A stretch of 36,666 bases of DNA, taken from positions 1 to 36,666 of the forward strand of contig JAFVRO010000024.1 in NCBI GenBank assembly GCA_017504205.1, read 5' to 3'. This DNA is from Clostridia bacterium. Lineage in GTDB: Bacteria > Bacillota > Clostridia > Oscillospirales > CAG-272. Of the stretch, positions 1 to 7,252 are shown piece by piece (positions within the stretch are counted from its first letter, which is position 1; every line of letters begins with the position of its first letter). The position numbers and the translations under genes were made by a program. The notes below the pieces were generated by a model that was given only the letters and a program-made list of their open reading frames with translations, was not told where the DNA came from and did not search any database.

Positions 1-67
1 AACCCTTCCCGGTTCGTTTGTGTATCTCTACTATTTTCTTCTTGAATGCATAATCGTATTTATACAT
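1..67 (-). CDS. N-terminus of IS3-type transposase OrfA (partial)
   Basis: Reading the minus strand from ATG at 67, the frame stays open to the window edge and gives 22 residues beginning MYKYDYAFKKKIVEIHKRTG. This resembles the start of IS3/IS150-family OrfA proteins, whose N-terminal helix-turn-helix binds the IS ends; that is recognition from memory of the family. An AAGGGGG ribosome site lies 6 bases upstream, inside the 3' arm of the hairpin at 74-130. The gene is cut off by the window, so family and intactness cannot be settled. It could also be an unrelated HTH protein. Confidence 0.55.
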   Translation of the reverse strand, partial: MYKYDYAFKKKIVEIHKRTGKG

Positions 68-130
68 AAAAAACCCCCTTAAAGTATTCTCGAAAACTTT
101 TTTGTTTTTTCGAGTGTATACTCTAAGGGG
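68..130 (-). terminator. Strong hairpin with T-run after thrS, inside the IS end
   Basis: On the minus strand CCCCTTA-AGTAT-CTCGAAAA pairs with TTTTCGAG-ATACT-AAGGGG and is followed by six T residues at 73-68. It can end thrS transcription, and it also lies in the leader of the transposase, where it could shield the IS from outside transcription. The AAGGGGG arm is the only ribosome site for the transposase ATG. No other terminator is seen between 155 and 184. Confidence 0.65.
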
Positions 131-184
131 ATTATATCACAAGTGAGACAGCCCGTTGAATTATTTATTCCGGATGATAATTAA

Positions 185-2125
185 TTATTTCGCAAACGTC
201 CTGACCTCTTCAAGCACCTTTGCAATAAACTCGTCAACGCTCATGACCTTGTTGGAGCCGTCTCTTGCACGAACTGCAATCGCGCCTGAACTCATCTCAC
301 GGTCACCTGCAACTGCCATGTACGGTATCTTCTGAAGCTGCGCTTCGCGGATGCGGTAGTTGATCGTTTCGTTTCTTTCGTCAAAATCGTATCTGATTCC
401 CGCAGCCTCAAGCTTATCTGCAATCTCCCTGACGTACTCGGTCTGTGCCGTGCCTATCGGAAGAAGTCTTACCTGAACGGGTGCTATCCATACGGGCATC
501 GCTCCCGCATACTTCTCAAGCAACAGAGCAAGCGTTCTCTCGTAGCATCCAAGGGACGTGCGGTGAATGATGTAAGGCGTAACCTTCTCGTCATTCGAAT
601 CAACGTACTCCATACCAAACTTCTTGGCAAGAAGCATGTCGATCTGAATTGTGATAAGCGTGTCCTCCTTGCCGTGTACGTTCTTGATCTGAATGTCAAG
701 CTTAGGGCCGTAGAACGCCGCCTCGTCAATACCTATGCTATATTTAACGCCAAGCTTGTCAAGCAGGTCTCCCATTACCTTCTGCGCAAAATCCCACTGC
801 TCTACAGTACCCTCGTACTTGTCCGTACGTTTGGGATCCCACTGTGAAAATCTGAAGGAGCAATCCTCGTCAAGTCCGAGTGCCTTCAGCATGAACATTG
901 CAAGCTCAAGACACTGCTTGAACTCCTCCTCAAGCTGATCGGGACGGAGAATGATGTGTCCTTCGGAAATGGTGAACTGACGTACTCTTATAAGACCGTG
1001 CATCTCTCCACTGTCCTCGTTTCTGAAGAGCGTGGAGGTCTCACCAAGTCTCATGGGAAGATCTCTGTAAGAGCGCTTCTTGTTGAGGAAAACCTGATAC
1101 TGGAATGGGCAGGTCATGGGACGAAGCGCAAAGCACTCCTTCGTCTCATCATCGGGGTCACCAATGATAAACATACCGTCTCTGTAATGATCCCAGTGAC
1201 CCGAAATCTTGTAAAGGTCAGACTTAGCCATAAGAGGCGTTTTGGTAAGGATGTAGCCTCTGCGTCTTTCCTCGTCCTCAACGAATCTCTGAAGCACCTG
1301 AATCGTGCGTGAGCCCTTGGGAAGCATGATCGGAAGTCCCTGACCAACGTAATCCACCGTGGTGAAATACTCAAGCTCACGGCCGATCTTATTGTGGTCG
1401 CGTCTCTTTGCCTCCTCAAGCATCTCAAGATGCGCCTTCAGCTGATCCTTCTTGGGGAAGGAAACACCGTAAACTCTCTGAAGCATCTTGTTGCTCTGGT
1501 CACCCTTCCAATAAGCACCCGTGCACTGTGTCAGCTTGAATGCCTTGACTATTCCCGTCGAAAAGAGATGTGGGCCTGCACACAGGTCAATGTATTCGCC
1601 CTGTCTGTAAAAACTGATAACTGCATCCTCGGGAAGCTCGTTTATGAGCTGAACCTTGTAAGGCTCGTCTCTTTCCGTCATAAGCGCAATAGCCTCATCA
1701 CGCGGAAGCACAAATCTTTCAATTTTGAGATTTTCCTTGACGATCTTCGTCATCTCAGTCTCAATAGCCTTGAGTGCCTCGGGCGTGAAGGATACATCGC
1801 TGTCAAAATCATAGTAGAAGCTGTTATCAAGCGCGGGACCGATGGTAAGCTTGGCGGAAGGATAAAGACGCTTTACCGCCTGAGCCATAATATGAGCCGA
1901 GGTGTGACGGAAAACATGTGCGCCCTCCTTGTCCTCAAATGTGAGAAGGGTGATCTCGGTGTCCTTTTCAATAAGCGACGTAAGATCAACGGGAACACCG
2001 TCTGCCAGTGCCGCAATTACCGATCTGTCAATAATTTCTGCATTTCTTGCAGCGTCATAAACGCTGATGGGAGCTTCCGACTGAAAAACAACACCGTCGT
2101 GTCCCTTGAATTTTACTGTAAACAT
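185..2125 (-). CDS. thrS: Threonyl-tRNA synthetase
   Basis: A class II synthetase of 646 residues, the normal length, that charges tRNA-Thr in the cytoplasm. It has an N-terminal TGS domain (about residues 1-62) and the editing domain with HTSAH. The catalytic core follows, with FRNEDSG-MHGLIRVRQF (motif 2), the zinc-site region ALRPMTCPF and class II motif 3 in SLGCYERTLALLLEKYAG, then the C-terminal anticodon-binding domain ending near EEVRTFAK. The ATG at 2125 has a GGAGG site 8 bases upstream. It is a single-gene unit controlled by a T-box leader that senses uncharged tRNA-Thr. The IS-like element begins about 30 bp past the stop. Confidence 0.97.
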   Translation of the reverse strand: MFTVKFKGHDGVVFQSEAPISVYDAARNAEIIDRSVIAALADGVPVDLTSLIEKDTEITLLTFEDKEGAHVFRHTSAHIMAQAVKRLYPSAKLTIGPALDNSFYYDFDSDVSFTPEALKAIETEMTKIVKENLKIERFVLPRDEAIALMTERDEPYKVQLINELPEDAVISFYRQGEYIDLCAGPHLFSTGIVKAFKLTQCTGAYWKGDQSNKMLQRVYGVSFPKKDQLKAHLEMLEEAKRRDHNKIGRELEYFTTVDYVGQGLPIMLPKGSRTIQVLQRFVEDEERRRGYILTKTPLMAKSDLYKISGHWDHYRDGMFIIGDPDDETKECFALRPMTCPFQYQVFLNKKRSYRDLPMRLGETSTLFRNEDSGEMHGLIRVRQFTISEGHIILRPDQLEEEFKQCLELAMFMLKALGLDEDCSFRFSQWDPKRTDKYEGTVEQWDFAQKVMGDLLDKLGVKYSIGIDEAAFYGPKLDIQIKNVHGKEDTLITIQIDMLLAKKFGMEYVDSNDEKVTPYIIHRTSLGCYERTLALLLEKYAGAMPVWIAPVQVRLLPIGTAQTEYVREIADKLEAAGIRYDFDERNETINYRIREAQLQKIPYMAVAGDREMSSGAIAVRARDGSNKVMSVDEFIAKVLEEVRTFAK

Positions 2126-2160
2126 AATAATTTACCTCCGTGTATTAAAAAACTGAATGA

Positions 2161-2369
2161 TTAACAAATAAAAACACACCCCAAAACATACTGTTTCGGG
2201 GTGTGGATAAAGTATCCGCACGGTTCCACCCGAGCTTTCACTCATTTGTATTAAACTGTATCCTCAGGTGGTACCGATATTCTTTACCGCAAAGGCTCTC
2301 ACCAAACGCCTCTTTCTCTGGAACGGATAGGGAATAACGACGTGTCCCGATTAGCCGAAAACTCTCGAC
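2161..2369 (-). promoter_or_regulatory. T-box leader of thrS
   Basis: On the minus strand the leader contains the hallmark T-box core CGGGTGGAACCGTGCG (2218-2233). It is followed by a terminator hairpin CACACCCCGAAAC/GTTTTGGGGTGTG (2175-2205) and TTTTTATTTG. Upstream there is an AGAGAAAGAGGC element and a GGTGAGAGCC distal element of stem I (about 2296-2325). ACC threonine triplets at 2267-2272 are the likely specifier, though the loop was not folded. Uncharged tRNA-Thr should stabilise the antiterminator and switch thrS on. Confidence 0.9.
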
Positions 2370-2375
2370 AAAAAT

Positions 2376-2404
2376 ATTATAACACCCAAATGCCGAATTG
2401 TCAA
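2376..2404 (-). promoter_or_regulatory. thrS promoter, full consensus
   Basis: On the minus strand TTGACA (2404-2399) and TATAAT (2381-2376) are separated by exactly 17 bp, a perfect housekeeping sigma-A promoter. It places the transcript start near 2369, at the head of the T-box leader. Confidence 0.9.
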
Positions 2405-2417
2405 GAAAAATTTTTGA

Positions 2418-2846
2418 TTATCTTGATGACTTATGCAGATTGTAATCGGAACGAGGGTTGTAGATCTCCCTCCAGTCAAAGTCTCCGCGAGCAAGCGCAC
2501 TTATCAACGCCTCAGCGGTCGCAATATTGGTGGCAACGGGAACATTGTTGTAATCGCACATTCTTAGAAGCTCGTGCATGCTCTCGTCATACGCGGTTGG
2601 ACGCGTATCTCTGAAATATATTACCATATCTATCTCGTTGTACACTATTCTGGAGGTTATTTGCTGTTCTCCACCGTGCTCTCCTGAGAGAAGATGCTCA
2701 ATCTCAAGTCCGGTAGCATCAGCAATGTAATTTGCAGTTATGCCGGTAGCACAGAGCTTGTGCTGACTTAATACACCGCAATAAGCAATGCAAAATTGAA
2801 CCATTAATTCCTTCTTTGTGTCATGTGCAATGATCGCAATTTCCAT
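2418..2846 (-). CDS. mgsA: Methylglyoxal synthase-like protein with altered active site
   Basis: A 142-residue protein of the methylglyoxal synthase fold (dihydroxyacetone phosphate to methylglyoxal plus phosphate). Family features are IAHDTKK (6-12), CATGIT (32-37), SGEHGGEQQI (54-63), the conserved Asp80 in YFRD and PVATNIATAEALI (103-115). Compared with the E. coli enzyme, catalytic Asp71 is replaced by Glu60. The loop carrying His98 and Asp101 reads TRPTAYDESM, is one residue shorter, and has neither residue in place. The protein may be a slow enzyme, an enzyme using different residues, or a phosphate-binding regulator. A GAGGAAAGG ribosome site precedes the ATG at 2846. It is monocistronic, with its own promoter at 3012-3040. 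Confidence 0.85.
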   Translation of the reverse strand: MEIAIIAHDTKKELMVQFCIAYCGVLSQHKLCATGITANYIADATGLEIEHLLSGEHGGEQQITSRIVYNEIDMVIYFRDTRPTAYDESMHELLRMCDYNNVPVATNIATAEALISALARGDFDWREIYNPRSDYNLHKSSR

Positions 2847-3011
2847 ATCATGTCCCTTTCCTCAGTAATAATTCAGATGCATTAAAATGTATCTTGGCTT
2901 GCAATTTTTAATATAAAAAGTAACAAACCCAAAACTGCGTCAATATACCAAAATACACGCATCTGCAAAAGTTTTATATGTGCATAATGACTAAACCTTA
3001 ATTATGTTGTT

Positions 3012-3040
3012 ATTATATCACAAAATTTTGTAATTGTCAA
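3012..3040 (-). promoter_or_regulatory. Consensus promoter for mgsA with a long leader
   Basis: On the minus strand TTGACA (3040-3035), 17 bp, then TATAAT (3017-3012) preceded by TGA (extended -10). Start near 3005 leaves an untranslated leader of about 160 nt before the mgsA ATG at 2846. The leader has CAGATGC and GCATCTG segments that could pair over long range. The 450-bp gap 2847-3298 otherwise contains only AT-rich sequence and the glyA promoter; I see no gene in it. Confidence 0.85.
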
Positions 3041-3225
3041 TCGCCATTTTATATTTTTAAGAAAAAAACTCGATTTTTTTCTTGTTTCAGAAATTATCCA
3101 TCTTAACATTTGACTTATGACTCGTACTGCTTCTCGGTAATTATAAAAAATGAATAATTCAAGCAAAAAAATTGCATTTGTTAATAAAAATTCCAAGAAA
3201 AGCACTACAATTATCCATATAGGTG

Positions 3226-3234
3226 TGGTATAAT
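3226..3234 (+). promoter_or_regulatory. glyA promoter, extended -10
   Basis: TGGTATAAT is a textbook extended -10 element. There is no good -35 box 17 bp upstream, which is tolerated by extended -10 promoters. The predicted leader is about 58 nt. Confidence 0.7.
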
Positions 3235-3260
3235 AATATGCATTAACGCTTCGGGTATGA

Positions 3261-3289
3261 CCGTTGCAAAAAATGTGCGTTTTTTACGG
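3261..3289 (+). promoter_or_regulatory. Small hairpin touching the glyA ribosome site
   Basis: CCGT (3261-3264) and AAAAAA (3268-3273) face TTTTTT (3280-3285) and ACGG (3286-3289). The last two G residues are the first bases of the GGAGG ribosome site at 3288-3292. The stem is weak; a role in masking the site is inference. Confidence 0.3.
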
Positions 3290-3298
3290 AGGTTTTAA

Positions 3299-4561
3299 AT
3301 GTATAACACAGAAAATGTTGTAGAACTCATCATGGATCTGCTTGCCGATAGTGATCCTGCGGTTGCAGAAATGATCAGAGCTGAGTATTCAAGACAGAAA
3401 AATGGCATCGAGCTTATTGCGTCGGAGAACTTCGTTTCCAAATCGGTGCTTCTTGCGGTAGGTACCGTGCTGACAAATAAATATGCCGAAGGATATCCCG
3501 GAAGAAGATATTACGGCGGTTGCGAGCGTGTGGATGAGGTCGAAAGACTTGCTATCGAGCGCGCAAAGCAGCTTTTCGGAGCAGAGCACGCCAACGTACA
3601 GCCTCACAGTGGCTCTCAGGCTAACATAGCAACCTACGCCGCTCTTCTTCAGCACGGTGATACCGTTCTTGGAATGAGTCTGGCCGACGGCGGTCACCTG
3701 ACTCACGGAAGCCCCGTTAACGCGTCCGGTATTAACTATAACTTCGTTCCTTACGGACTTGATCCCGTTACGCAGACAATAGATTACGACGCCCTCGATG
3801 AGCTTGCAGAACGTGTAAAGCCTAAAATGATCGTTGCAGGTGCATCCGCATATCCCAGAATCATCGACTTTGAGCGTATATCAAATACCGCAAAAAGAGT
3901 AGGCGCATACTTTATGGTTGATATGGCTCATATTGCAGGATTGGTAGCAGCAGGGCTTCATCCGAATCCCGTCCCCTACGCAGATGTCGTTACCACCACC
4001 ACGCATAAGACTCTCCGCGGTCCGAGAGGCGGTATGATCCTTTGCCGCGAGGAGCTTGCAAAGAAGATCGATAAAGCAATATTCCCCGGCAACCAGGGTG
4101 GCCCTCTGCTCCACGTTATCGCGGGTAAGGCGGTCTGCTTCGGTGAAGCACTGACCGACTCGTTCAAGGTATATCAGCAGAACATAGTAACTAATGCTGC
4201 CGCCCTTGCAGATGCAATGCTCGACGAAGGCTTCAACCTCGTTTCCGGCGGTACGGATAATCACCTTATCCTTGTCGACCTCCGTAGTAAGGGAATAACA
4301 GGAAAGGACTTTGAACGCAGACTTGACTCCTTCGGAATCACTGCAAATAAAAACGCGATCCCCAATGACCCCGAATCCCCCTTCATAACCTCAGGTATCA
4401 GAATGGGTACTCCTGCAATAACAACCAGAGGTATGGGCGTTGAAGAAATGAAGGCCATCGCTCATCTCTGCTCACTCGTTGCAACCGCCCCCGAGGAAAA
4501 TGCCGACTTCATCAGAGCCGAGGTCGCACGCCTTGTTAAGACATTCCCGCTCTATAACTGA
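3299..4561 (+). CDS. glyA: Serine hydroxymethyltransferase
   Basis: A PLP enzyme of 420 residues, the normal length. It converts serine plus tetrahydrofolate to glycine plus methylene-THF and so feeds one-carbon units to purine, thymidylate and methionine synthesis. Visible motifs are ELIASENF (38-45), the glycine-rich [12 protein letters not shown] region (71-82), QPHSGSQAN (101-109), VDMAHIAGL (207-215) and the PLP-binding Lys237 in [19 protein letters not shown] lies 6 bases before the ATG. It is alone between its own promoter and the terminator at 4602-4644. The first 17 residues are a slightly longer N-terminus than in many homologs. Confidence 0.97.
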   Translation: MYNTENVVELIMDLLADSDPAVAEMIRAEYSRQKNGIELIASENFVSKSVLLAVGTVLTNKYAEGYPGRRYYGGCERVDEVERLAIERAKQLFGAEHANVQPHSGSQANIATYAALLQHGDTVLGMSLADGGHLTHGSPVNASGINYNFVPYGLDPVTQTIDYDALDELAERVKPKMIVAGASAYPRIIDFERISNTAKRVGAYFMVDMAHIAGLVAAGLHPNPVPYADVVTTTTHKTLRGPRGGMILCREELAKKIDKAIFPGNQGGPLLHVIAGKAVCFGEALTDSFKVYQQNIVTNAAALADAMLDEGFNLVSGGTDNHLILVDLRSKGITGKDFERRLDSFGITANKNAIPNDPESPFITSGIRMGTPAITTRGMGVEEMKAIAHLCSLVATAPEENADFIRAEVARLVKTFPLYN

Positions 4562-4601
4562 TTTTGTACAGTAATCAGACAGATTAATCAATAATATCAC
4601 G

Positions 4602-4644
4602 GCCGAGCCAAAAGCTTTCAAAAAGCAGACGGCTCGGCTTTTTT
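4602..4644 (+). terminator. Rho-independent terminator of glyA
   Basis: GCCGAGCC (4602-4609) pairs with GGCTCGGC (4631-4638) and is followed by six T residues. It separates glyA from the cdaA gene train. Confidence 0.9.
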
Positions 4645-4720
4645 GCGCTTCACAACGGGTAACTGTGTACTTTATTATCAACAATCCAAAAAATTCTTTT
4701 AATTATTTATTATTTACTAA

Positions 4721-4749
4721 TTGAATTTTATATAAAAATATGTTATTAT
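4721..4749 (+). promoter_or_regulatory. Candidate promoter of the cdaA gene train
   Basis: TTGAAT (4721-4726), 17 bp, TATTAT (4744-4749). A second -10-like TACAAT at 4756-4761 is possible. It lies in the 186-bp AT-rich gap after the glyA terminator. It is the only plausible start for the long plus-strand gene train. Confidence 0.5.
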
Positions 4750-4830
4750 ATAAGGTACAATGGTAAAATAGGTTCTTTGTGACCTTTAACAGATAAAATA
4801 TACAGATGGTTTTCTATGGAGGTGTCAGAA

Positions 4831-5799
4831 TTGTTCAATCAGTCAGCCTATGCACTTGCTGCACAATCAAAGGGATTCTTTGATATACTTTCAGATATTA
4901 ACTTGAAAATTCAAGAGCTGCTCGTAAAAATAAATAGCTTTGATCTCTCGGAAATGATCGGTATTCCGCACTTTACGGACTACATAGACTTAGCTCTGTT
5001 GGCTCTGCTGATTTTTTGCGCGCTCAGATATGTTAAAAAACGCCGTTCAGGAAAAATGATCGCAGGAATCATTATCCTGTTCGTAATATATCTTTTGTGT
5101 GACCTGCTCAGCTTCCATACGGTTGCTTTTGTTCTGCAATCCTTCTATCACGCAGGAACCGTTGCGCTTATTATTCTTTTCAGCAAGGAGATAAAGAGCG
5201 GACTCGAAAGCCTTGGATCAATGCCACAGTATATTTTTGGATTACGATATCACAAGGGTGGCAAAGAGGTCTACGTCGAAAGAATAATGGATGCAGTAAC
5301 AAGTATCTCTCTTTCCGAAAAAATGGGTGCTATCATCGTTATTGAAGGCTACACCAAGCTTGATGACCACATAGAAAAACGCAAAGGACATAATACTCTT
5401 ATAAACGCCGAAATATCAAGCGAGCTTCTGAAAACCATCTTTATGAACGGAACCGAGCTGCACGATGGCGGACTGATCATCCGTAAGGGCAGAGTATATG
5501 CCGCTTCCTGCTACTTCCCACCGACAGAGAATTTCGAGTATGTTAACCGAATCAACAGCTTCACAGGACATCCGCTCGGTTCACGTCACCAAGCGGCAAT
5601 CGGACTCTCAGAAAAATGTGATGCAGTGATAATTGTCATCTCCGAGGAGACACATGCGATGTCAGTAGCGTACAGAGGTCAGATTTTTATGGACCTTACA
5701 ACTGATCAGCTTGAGGATGTAGTAACCGCCGCAATGATGAGAAGCGGTGCCGATGTCAAAAAAACCATTGATAACATCAAAAAGGTAAAGGTACATTGA
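4831..5799 (+). CDS. cdaA: Membrane diadenylate cyclase CdaA
   Basis: Makes the second messenger c-di-AMP from two ATP molecules; in Firmicutes it governs potassium/osmolyte balance and wall homeostasis. Three hydrophobic helices (about residues 50-65, 75-95 and 98-118) precede the DAC domain. The domain has ELHDGGLIIRKGRVYAA (DGA motif as DGG, 212-214) and LGSRHQAAIGLSE, where the usual RHR motif is RHQ (252-254). I start it at TTG 4831. The in-frame ATG at 4816 has no ribosome site, and the bases after that ATG form GGAGGTG, correctly placed 6 bases before the TTG. That gives 322 residues, longer than the usual 270. It is followed by cdaR, as in Bacillus, but glmM is absent. Confidence 0.93.
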   Translation: MFNQSAYALAAQSKGFFDILSDINLKIQELLVKINSFDLSEMIGIPHFTDYIDLALLALLIFCALRYVKKRRSGKMIAGIIILFVIYLLCDLLSFHTVAFVLQSFYHAGTVALIILFSKEIKSGLESLGSMPQYIFGLRYHKGGKEVYVERIMDAVTSISLSEKMGAIIVIEGYTKLDDHIEKRKGHNTLINAEISSELLKTIFMNGTELHDGGLIIRKGRVYAASCYFPPTENFEYVNRINSFTGHPLGSRHQAAIGLSEKCDAVIIVISEETHAMSVAYRGQIFMDLTTDQLEDVVTAAMMRSGADVKKTIDNIKKVKVH

Positions 5800-5829
5800 T
5801 AGTACTTTCAAAGAAAGGAGCTTATGCCC

Positions 5830-7215
5830 ATGGATATCAATAAATCTAACGGAACAGAGCCTCAGAATACCCCTCCGGCAGAGCATGCACCTCAGCCTCG
5901 CAAAGCCGTTGAGCCCGCAATATTTGAAGAAGAGCACGAGCCCGTCAATATCTCGCTTATGTATTCCGAGACTGAGACACGCACAGTAGCGACTCACGAG
6001 GAAAAGAAGCAGGAAAAAGCCCCCGATCCAACACCGGATCCCACCGCTTCTGTAGAACTCCCCACTCATACCAAGGCGGAGCTTGAGTCCTTCGATGTTG
6101 ACGGAGACCTTTTGCGTAAGGTAAATAAGGATGTTTCGAGAACCAAGAAAAGAGAGGTTTTTGCCCTTGTATTAAAGCACATTCTGTCCGCTGTATTCAT
6201 TATGCTGTTCAGTGTTGCAGTCGCATCTGTTTTCTGGATATATGTGCTTAATATTGATGATAACGCACACGAAAAAACCTTTATAGTTGATGTAAAAATT
6301 CTTAATGCCGACTCTGTCCTTGCTGGGAAGGAACGTGAAGGCTCAGCAGGCTATAAGCTTTATATCGACGACACTGTTACCGCGACCGTCACTTTGAAAG
6401 GACGCAGAGCGGAAATTTACGATATCACGAATTATAACCTTGATGAGTACCTTGAATTCTATATCGACGCTGCAAAGGTAACAGATATGGGAGTAAATAT
6501 CCTTGAAATTGAGTCAAGCGCAAAAAGCAATGACGTTCTTCTTGAGGTGGTTGATATCTACCCAAAAACCGTAACGGTTCTTGCAGATACTGAGGTGACC
6601 AAAGAGCTTGAGATCAAAAATAATATATCTTATATCCTTGACTCGCCTCTTTATGAAGAATATACGGATGCTATCGAGCTCAGCCTCGATAGGCTGAGTG
6701 TTACAGGCCCGGGTACTGTGCTTGCCGAAATAGTAAACGCAAGAGTATTTCTTGACCTCGGAAGCGTTTCCCAAAGCCGTAATATCAACGGCGTTCCGAT
6801 CGAATATGTTGACAGTCATATGTCACCGATATCTAACGAGTATATCAGATATATCGAATGCGAACATAGTACAGTAAACGTAAGACTTATGATCCGAACC
6901 ACAAGACAAATACCCGTAACCGTCAAATGCGGAGCAAATGCACAGAACTTCGTGGCATCCACAGATGGACAGTATATTACAGTTACGGGAGATCCCATTG
7001 TCCTTAACTCAATAGGCGGAGTTATAGAGCTTAATTCTGCGGTGGTTTTCGAGTTCCCGATTAAAGAGCCTACAACACTGACTTTCGGTGTTGGAGCGAT
7101 CTCACTTCCCGAAGGAGTAGAGTTGAGCGCAGATTCTCCACAGGAGATAAAGGTAACATTTGCGTACCCCGATAACCCGTCGGATGCGACTGTTGAATCG
7201 GAAAATAACGAATAA
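5830..7215 (+). CDS. cdaR: YbbR-domain regulator of CdaA
   Basis: Extracellular YbbR-repeat protein that binds and modulates CdaA. About 110 charged, proline-rich cytoplasmic residues come first. One membrane helix follows (ILSAVFIMLFSVAVASVFWI, near residue 120). The long exported part has repeated YbbR-like segments such as PKTVTVLADTEV, LSVTGPGTVLAEI and TRQIPVTVKCG. The 110-residue cytoplasmic tail is longer than in typical CdaR. The ATG at 5830 is preferred because it lies 9 bases from GGAG (5817-5820); an ATG at 5824 is only 3 bases away. It is 30 bp downstream of cdaA. Confidence 0.87.
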   Translation: MDINKSNGTEPQNTPPAEHAPQPRKAVEPAIFEEEHEPVNISLMYSETETRTVATHEEKKQEKAPDPTPDPTASVELPTHTKAELESFDVDGDLLRKVNKDVSRTKKREVFALVLKHILSAVFIMLFSVAVASVFWIYVLNIDDNAHEKTFIVDVKILNADSVLAGKEREGSAGYKLYIDDTVTATVTLKGRRAEIYDITNYNLDEYLEFYIDAAKVTDMGVNILEIESSAKSNDVLLEVVDIYPKTVTVLADTEVTKELEIKNNISYILDSPLYEEYTDAIELSLDRLSVTGPGTVLAEIVNARVFLDLGSVSQSRNINGVPIEYVDSHMSPISNEYIRYIECEHSTVNVRLMIRTTRQIPVTVKCGANAQNFVASTDGQYITVTGDPIVLNSIGGVIELNSAVVFEFPIKEPTTLTFGVGAISLPEGVELSADSPQEIKVTFAYPDNPSDATVESENNE

Positions 7216-7252
7216 TATCTTGTTTAATAAAAAATACGGAAAGGAGTAGAAA

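Larger units (their letters stand above)
1..155 (-). mobile_element. Probable left end of an IS3-family insertion sequence
   Basis: The partial transposase start at 67 is preceded on the minus strand by a long hairpin (74-130), an extended -10 box TGATATAAT (plus 131-139) and a GGGCTGTCTCACTTG stretch (plus 140-154). That stretch looks like an IS end in the family style I remember. The element would end about 30 bp beyond the thrS stop. The outer boundary is an estimate because the other end and the target duplication are outside the window. Confidence 0.4.

Noticed and set aside
3002..3205. 67-residue minus-strand open frame upstream of glyA
   Set aside because: AT-rich and low complexity, overlaps the mgsA promoter, no good ribosome site and no recognisable family.
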